Shown here: one piece after another, positions 60,003-64,000 of the stretch
How the letters are laid out: each line of letters starts with the position of its first letter
Position numbering within the stretch: the first letter of the stretch is position 1
NCBI GenBank assembly: GCA_946413585.1
Contig: CAMKLG010000001.1
Coordinates: 53,906 to 117,905, forward strand
Origin: an uncultured Bacteroidales bacterium
GTDB taxonomy: Bacteria; Bacteroidota; Bacteroidia; Bacteroidales; WCHB1-69
DNA: 64,000 nucleotides
Reading direction: 5' to 3'
Notes under the pieces: model-generated
Databases searched by the model: none
What the model was told of the DNA's origin: nothing
The model's input: only the letters and a program-made list of their open reading frames with translations
Program-made: the position numbers and the translations under genes

Positions 60003-61868
60003 ATGGAAGACATTATCCGACTGCTGCCCGATGCGGTGGCGAACCAAATCGCGGCCGGTGAAGTGGTGCAACGCCCCGCCTCCGTCGTGAAAGAATTACT
60101 GGAGAACGCCATCGATGCTGGGGCAACCAACATCCAACTGGTGGTGAAAGACGCCGGCAAGACCCTGATCCAAGTCATCGACAACGGCAAGGGCATGTCA
60201 TTCAACGACGCGCGTCTCTGTTTCGAGCGGCACGCCACCTCTAAGCTGAGGAAAGCCGACGACCTGTTCCACATCTCCACCAAAGGCTTCCGCGGCGAGG
60301 CTCTCGCCTCCATCGCGGCGATCGCGCACGTGGAGCTCAAAACCAAGCCCGCCGCCGACGAAATGGGCACCCTCGTCCGCATTGAAGGGGCTGACATCAA
60401 AGAACATGCGCCCGTCACAGCCTCCGACGGCACCTCCATTGCCGTGCAGAACCTCTTCTTCAACGTGCCCGCAAGACGCAACTTCCTCAAATCCGACAAG
60501 GTGGAACTCACACACATCGAGGAGGAACTCTACCGCGTGGCCCTCATCCACCACGACATCACTTTCCAATACTATCACAACGGCAAGCTCATCCTCATGC
60601 TACCCGCCTCCAACATGCGGCAGCGCATCGTCAACATCTTCGGGCAACATTTCAACGACAAACTCTTCCCTGTGGAACTCGACCATGAGCTGATGCGCAT
60701 CACGGGGTTCATCGCCAAACCCGAAAATGCCAAACGGAAAAGCGAACAATACATGTTCATCAACCATCGTTATGTGCGCCACAACCTGCTCAACTTCGCC
60801 GTCGAGAAGGCCTACGCCGACCTCATCCCGCAAGGCTCCCACCCCGCCTACTTCATCGCTCTGGAAATAGACCCCGCCAACATCGACGTGAACGTCAGCC
60901 CCACCAAAGTGGAAGTGAAACTGCAAGACGAACGCCTCTTCTTTGGTTTCCTCAACTCCACGGTGAAGAAAGCCCTCGGCACCATGTCGCTCACCCCGAT
61001 GATCGACTTCGACGACTCCTTTCCCGACATCATCACGGATCGTCCTGAAAACAAGGAGATTATTGCTCCCACCATCCGAACGAACCCGAACTACAATCCC
61101 TTCGACAAAGTGCCGGAAAAGAAGCATAGTTCCCCGTTCCAGCAGTTTGGCGGCGGCAATTTCCGTCGCGAGACACCCACCTCCAACGATTGGGAGAACT
61201 TCCTGAAAGAGCTGAATGTGGAGAAAGTGGAATACCCGAAAGAAGAGCAACAAACAGTTGATTTTCAGTCGGAAGGTGAGAAAAACGAACTCGAAATCCC
61301 CGAAAACATCCCATTCTTCGTTTTCGGTGGCCGCTATCTCTTTTTCGAATTGAACGGTCAGGTAATGACAGCCGACCTACCCAATGTACAAGAGCGCATC
61401 TTGTACGAATCTTATGTCAACGCGCTGAAAAACACCCCGATACGACCTCAGCAGAGTCTATTCCCGCAAACCGTCACCCTCACCGCCGCACAAACGGATT
61501 TGGCCATGTCGCTGAAGGAGGATTTCCTGCGATTAGGTTACGATTTGGAGAAGATGGACAGCACCCATATTGCGGTAAACGCCACCCCTAACGACGAAGA
61601 GGAAGAAGGCGACGTCCAAGCACTTATCGAAAACGTACTTTCCGCATACCAAACCAACCAAGTGATACACAAAGGCGACAAAATCTCCGGCATCGCGCAA
61701 AGTCTAGCCCGACAGAAACGCTCCCGCCAGCGTGTCCCAAGCACGCAAGAAGAGGTGAAAGCCCTGATACGCAGACTGTTCGAAAGCGACATGCCCACCC
61801 TATCCCCTTCAGGAAAAAGCACGTTGCATATTTTCGGCGCGGAGGAACTACGACGTTATTTTGAATGA
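60003..61868 (+). CDS. mutL: DNA mismatch repair protein MutL
   Basis: 621 residues. The N-terminal GHKL ATPase is clear: E-L-L-E-N-A-I-D-A-G-A, D-N-G-K-G-M, K-G-F-R-G-E-A-L-A-S-I-A-A-I, and the second-half block I-D-V-N-V-S-P-T-K-V-E-V-K. A linker near 350-420 is followed by the dimerisation domain. In MutL proteins that nick DNA, this domain holds DQHA(X)2E(X)4E. Here the matching place reads D-L-P-N-V-Q-E-R-I-L-Y-E, so Q-H-A is lost, and the distal Cys-rich zinc motif is also not visible. It couples MutS mismatch recognition to downstream repair. Confidence 0.95.
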   Translation: MEDIIRLLPDAVANQIAAGEVVQRPASVVKELLENAIDAGATNIQLVVKDAGKTLIQVIDNGKGMSFNDARLCFERHATSKLRKADDLFHISTKGFRGEALASIAAIAHVELKTKPAADEMGTLVRIEGADIKEHAPVTASDGTSIAVQNLFFNVPARRNFLKSDKVELTHIEEELYRVALIHHDITFQYYHNGKLILMLPASNMRQRIVNIFGQHFNDKLFPVELDHELMRITGFIAKPENAKRKSEQYMFINHRYVRHNLLNFAVEKAYADLIPQGSHPAYFIALEIDPANIDVNVSPTKVEVKLQDERLFFGFLNSTVKKALGTMSLTPMIDFDDSFPDIITDRPENKEIIAPTIRTNPNYNPFDKVPEKKHSSPFQQFGGGNFRRETPTSNDWENFLKELNVEKVEYPKEEQQTVDFQSEGEKNELEIPENIPFFVFGGRYLFFELNGQVMTADLPNVQERILYESYVNALKNTPIRPQQSLFPQTVTLTAAQTDLAMSLKEDFLRLGYDLEKMDSTHIAVNATPNDEEEEGDVQALIENVLSAYQTNQVIHKGDKISGIAQSLARQKRSRQRVPSTQEEVKALIRRLFESDMPTLSPSGKSTLHIFGAEELRRYFE

Positions 61869-61873
61869 AAATT

Positions 61874-61908
61874 GGGAATACAGAATACGAAATACGGAAT
61901 ACGAAACA
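61874..61908 (+). repeat. heptamer tract, GGGAATA/CGGAATA type
   Basis: The units are GGGAATA, CAGAATA, CGAAATA, CGGAATA and CGAAACA, directly after the mutL stop. Confidence 0.8.
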
Positions 61909-61944
61909 AGCGACGAACCATATATCAAACACATTCCTTGAAAA

Positions 61945-61989
61945 GCCCTGTAAGGGCGTCAGCTCATAGCCAGGGGCGTTAGCCCCTGG
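61945..61989. repeat. two short palindromes
   Basis: GCCCTGTAAGGGC (61945-61957) and CCAGGGGCGTTAGCCCCTGG (61970-61989). The TGTAA core of the first also occurs in the hairpin at 50573. Confidence 0.85.
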
Positions 61990-61990
61990 A

Positions 61991-62100
61991 ATGAACGATG
62001 AATAACGTTGAACGAACGATGAATAACGTCGAACGAACGATGAACAACGTCGAACGAACGTTGAATAACGATGATCAACGTCCAACGAATGTCCAACGAT
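61991..62100 (+). repeat. heptamer tract with 21-bp super-repeat (ATGAACG, ATGAATA, ACGTTGA)
   Basis: Three heptamers make a 21-bp unit repeated about four times and decaying to the right. It reaches the region of the possible upstream starts of the ABC gene. Confidence 0.85.
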
Positions 62101-62127
62101 AAAATAATGATAAACAATAAACCAAAC

Positions 62128-62895
62128 ATGGATTGCATCAGCATAGATAGATTAACATTCGGATATGACAAAAGGGTCATATTCAACGATTTGTCGTTGT
62201 CGTTCGGTCAAAAGGATTTCTGTTCGATATTAGGTCCGAACGGTTCCGGCAAGACCACATTGCTGAAGTGTATCGTGGGGTTGTTACAACCGAGCGGCGG
62301 CACAATCATACTGGACGGGAAATCTCTGCCAGAGTACAAGATGATGGATTTGGCGAGAAAGATTGCGTATGTACCGCAGTATCAGGATATTGTGTTCGAC
62401 ATTTCCGTGTTCGACTATGTGATGTTGGGGCGCAATCCATATCAGACTCCGTGGGAAATGCAACGCGCTGAGGACAAGGAGATTGTGGAGGAAATGTTAC
62501 AAAAATGCAACGTTTGGCACTACAGAGACACCTTGTTGCAGTCGTTGAGCGGCGGTGAGCGCCAGCGGGTGATGATCGCCCGTGCTATGGCGCAACAGAC
62601 GGGTATCATGCTGTTGGACGAGCCGTTGTCGAACATCGATGTCACGCACAAATTCGAGATCATGGACATTTTGCAGCAGTTGAATGAGGAGCAGCAGGTC
62701 ACGGTGCTCATCATTCTGCACGACCTGCCGATTGCGAAATCATACTCCAAGCAGGTGCTATTGCTGAAGAGTGGAAATGCGCTCCATTTCGGTGACAGCA
62801 ATGCGGTCTTAACCGAAGAAAATATCCGAAATTGTTTCAACTTATCGGACGTTTACGACATCTCCGAAGCGGGATTTATCACAAAGAAGCGGTAA
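62128..62895 (+). CDS. ABC transporter ATPase, iron-siderophore/haem/cobalamin type
   Basis: 255 residues from the chosen ATG (M-D-C-I-S-I-D-R-L-T-F-G-Y). Walker A is G-P-N-G-S-G-K-T-T, Q-loop V-P-Q-Y, signature L-S-G-G-E-R-Q-R, Walker B I-M-L-L-D-E-P and the H-loop His is I-L-H-D. Y-K-M-M-D-L-A-R-K-I-A-Y-V-P-Q is typical of FepC/BtuD-like ATPases. Its permease and binding protein are not in the window. Starts at 62107 and 62071 are also open; 62071 lies in the heptamer tract and is unlikely. It would act at the cytoplasmic side of the inner membrane. Confidence 0.85.
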   Translation: MDCISIDRLTFGYDKRVIFNDLSLSFGQKDFCSILGPNGSGKTTLLKCIVGLLQPSGGTIILDGKSLPEYKMMDLARKIAYVPQYQDIVFDISVFDYVMLGRNPYQTPWEMQRAEDKEIVEEMLQKCNVWHYRDTLLQSLSGGERQRVMIARAMAQQTGIMLLDEPLSNIDVTHKFEIMDILQQLNEEQQVTVLIILHDLPIAKSYSKQVLLLKSGNALHFGDSNAVLTEENIRNCFNLSDVYDISEAGFITKKR

Positions 62896-62910
62896 CCTTA
62901 GCTTCTCTCT

Positions 62911-62959
62911 ATTGCCTATTCCCTATTGCCTATTGCCCATTAGCTATTGGTTACTAGCC
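62911..62959 (+). repeat. heptamer tract, ATTGCCT type
   Basis: The units are ATTGCCT, ATTCCCT, ATTGCCT, ATTGCCC, ATTAGCT, ATTGGTT and ACTAGCC, all in 7-bp phase. Confidence 0.88.
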
Positions 62960-63058
62960 ACTTATAGCCGAAAGCCAATAGCCAAAGGCAATCTAAACAA
63001 AATTGGAATGAAAAAAGAAATTCCGAATCACCCATGCATTTTGTATCAAAAAAAATAC

Positions 63059-63066
63059 TATTTTTG
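63059..63066 (+). promoter_or_regulatory. -7 promoter box TATTTTTG for tRNA-Ser
   Basis: It fits TAnnTTTG, 12 bp before the tRNA. Confidence 0.75.
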
Positions 63067-63078
63067 CCGCCTCAAAAC

Positions 63079-63163
63079 GGAGAGATGGCAGAGCGGTCGA
63101 ATGCGGCGGTCTTGAAAACCGTTGAGGGTCACACCTCCGGGGGTTCGAATCCCTCTCTCTCCG
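63079..63163 (+). tRNA. tRNA-Ser (anticodon TGA)
   Basis: The acceptor GGAGAGA pairs with TCTCTCC, the anticodon loop is CTTGAAA, and a long variable arm is typical of class II tRNA-Ser. The discriminator is G and the T arm is GGGGGTTCGAATCCCTC. CCA is not encoded. Confidence 0.95.
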
Positions 63164-63171
63164 CGGAAGAA

Positions 63172-63199
63172 AAGGCAATGCGTGGCGTTGCCTTTTTTT
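63172..63199 (+). terminator. intrinsic terminator after tRNA-Ser
   Basis: The stem AAGGCAATGC with GCGTTGCCTT (one T-G pair), a three-base loop and a T run lie immediately before the next -7 box. Confidence 0.88.
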
Positions 63200-63200
63200 G

Positions 63201-63208
63201 TATCTTTG
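63201..63208 (+). promoter_or_regulatory. -7 promoter box TATCTTTG for the flavodoxin-family gene
   Basis: It fits TAnnTTTG and starts right after the terminator T run. The leader to the ATG at 63234 is about 20 bases. Confidence 0.7.
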
Positions 63209-63233
63209 TCCCATCATTAAGACCCCTTTGTTC

Positions 63234-63908
63234 ATGGAGAAAAAGACTGTTAAAGCGCTGTTTGTCAACGGCGGTCCGCGTAAAAACAAGAATACGGCTT
63301 TGCTGCTGGAAAGCGCCATGCGTGGCGCTGTGGAGGCGGGCGCTCAAGCCGAAATGGTTCACCTTTACGACCTCACATTCACGGGATGCAAGAGCTGCTT
63401 CGCCTGCCAGCTGAAGAACGCCAAGACCGACGGTGTGTGCGCCATCCGCGACGGGCTGAGACCTTTGCTTGAGAAAGCCCGCGAGGCTGATGTGATTGTG
63501 GTCGGCTCGCCCGTCTATCTCAGCTACCCGACTGGCGAGACACGCTCGTTCCTGGAACGGCTGGTCTTCCCCAACTTCACGTACGACATTGACGAGCAGG
63601 GCAACCGCAGACGCCCCATTATCCCCAAACAGACGGCGATGATTTTCACGATGAACATCCCTGAGGAGGCGATGCCGGAGTGGAATTACCCTGTGCTGCT
63701 CGGCACCTGCGGCGACCAACTGCGGGCAAACTTCGGTCACTGCGAGACCCTGTACGTCTGCAACACGTACCAGTTCAACGACTATTCCCGCTATGCCATG
63801 ACGATGTTCAACGAGGAGGCCAAACGCAAATTCCGCGACGAGCATTTCCCCATCGACCTGCAAAACGCTTACGAGTTGGGACAGCGGCTTGTGAATTCGG
63901 CCCAATAA
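63234..63908 (+). CDS. flavodoxin-family FMN reductase with an N-terminal-half Cys cluster (iron-sulfur flavoprotein-like)
   Basis: 224 residues from the ATG just after the -7 box. The start K-A-L-F-V-N-G-G-P-R-K-N-K-N-T-A-L-L is the FMN-phosphate loop of flavodoxin-like NAD(P)H oxidoreductases. G-C-K-S-C-F-A-C-Q-L-K with a later C-A-I-R-D supplies the Cys group typical of the iron-sulfur flavoprotein relatives. V-V-G-S-P-V-Y-L-S-Y-P-T-G is the second FMN loop. It is predicted to be cytoplasmic and redox-active; the partner is unknown. Confidence 0.85.
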   Translation: MEKKTVKALFVNGGPRKNKNTALLLESAMRGAVEAGAQAEMVHLYDLTFTGCKSCFACQLKNAKTDGVCAIRDGLRPLLEKAREADVIVVGSPVYLSYPTGETRSFLERLVFPNFTYDIDEQGNRRRPIIPKQTAMIFTMNIPEEAMPEWNYPVLLGTCGDQLRANFGHCETLYVCNTYQFNDYSRYAMTMFNEEAKRKFRDEHFPIDLQNAYELGQRLVNSAQ

Positions 63909-63945
63909 CCATACCTCTATCTGACCGAATCCAAAAAGAACCATC

Positions 63946-64000
63946 ATGGTCATCCTCTTCAACAAACCCTACGGCGTGCTGAGCCAGTTCACCCCCGAGG
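63946..64000 (+). CDS. pseudouridine synthase (RsuA/RluB/RluE family), 3' end outside window
   Basis: Only the first 18 codons are seen (M-V-I-L-F-N-K-P-Y-G-V-L-S-Q-F-T). N-K-P-Y-G-V-L-S is the start of the RsuA/RluE-type rRNA pseudouridine synthases. The rest lies beyond base 64000. Confidence 0.75.
   Translation, partial: MVILFNKPYGVLSQFTPE

Noticed and set aside
62071..62127. Start of the ABC ATPase at 62071
   Set aside because: This would begin in the heptamer repeat and add residues unlike the family; 62128 fits the usual N-terminus, with 62107 as an alternative.

Overview
The window looks like chromosomal DNA of a Bacteroidota bacterium, most likely an uncultured Bacteroidales. Five proteins carry type IX secretion system (T9SS) type A or type B C-terminal sorting domains. 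Nearly every isolated gene is preceded by the Bacteroidota -7 box TAnnTTTG. An OstA-like protein, DUF4831-like and DUF5618-like proteins, and AraC-type regulation fit the same group. I cannot name a genus from sequence alone.

Layout. 1-3.7 kb: 3' part of an esterase, then a type B T9SS surface protein. 3.8-8.1 kb: tRNA-Pro, a YwqK/MORN-like lipoprotein, an OstA-like protein and uvrC. 8.2-12.7 kb: secreted M14 zinc carboxypeptidase (+), then hydE, a prolyl-tRNA editing protein and murG (-). 12.9-24.0 kb: one 3719-residue T9SS adhesin-like protein with 13 repeats of a jelly-roll/cleaved-adhesin type domain and interspersed fibronectin III domains. 24.0-24.9 kb: a gene-poor palindrome array. 24.9-30.7 kb: a leftward series (YifB/ComM ATPase, YhcC-type radical SAM protein, lipoprotein, DUF4831-like protein, zinc metallopeptidase, membrane protein). 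30.9-39.6 kb: three secreted T9SS proteins with a tRNA-dihydrouridine synthase among them.

39.8-48.8 kb: a probable leftward operon of a STAS anti-sigma-factor antagonist, an outer-membrane beta-barrel and a 2428-residue non-ribosomal peptide synthetase (C-A-T-C-A-T-reductase). This chemistry would be expected to release an N-acyl dipeptide aldehyde or alcohol, or a cyclised product. 48.9-52.7 kb: a short AraC-type protein, four operator-like direct repeats about 21 bp apart, one intact FISUMP-domain secreted protein and a second one broken by frameshifts and an apparent internal deletion. 53-56.8 kb: DUF5618-like protein, a dCache-SpoIIE phosphatase-HATPase protein (the natural partner class of the STAS protein), tRNA-Met, an XRE regulator and an orphan small gene. 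56.8-59.5 kb: a von Willebrand A protein whose leader contains a long inverted repeat, and a MazF/PemK-type toxin-antitoxin pair. 59.7-64 kb: small membrane protein, mutL, an iron-siderophore-type ABC ATPase, tRNA-Ser, a flavodoxin-family reductase and the start of a pseudouridine synthase.

The most unusual signal lies in the spacers. At 17 intergenic places, and once inside the NRPS gene, I read degenerate tandem repeats with a strict 7-bp period. Each locus has its own heptamer (CCCTAAA, ATTCCCT, AATTCAC, ATGAATT, ACTAACT, GTGATTA, AACTTGA, ATTGCCT and others). At least six genes have their stop codon inside such a tract. This resembles in kind the heptameric STRR repeats of filamentous cyanobacteria, and I regard it as the best candidate here for something undescribed. 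A second dispersed family of small palindromes (ends GTAGG...CCTAC, or cores such as GTCCCGCAGGGAC) is also present, including one embedded in the dihydrouridine synthase gene.
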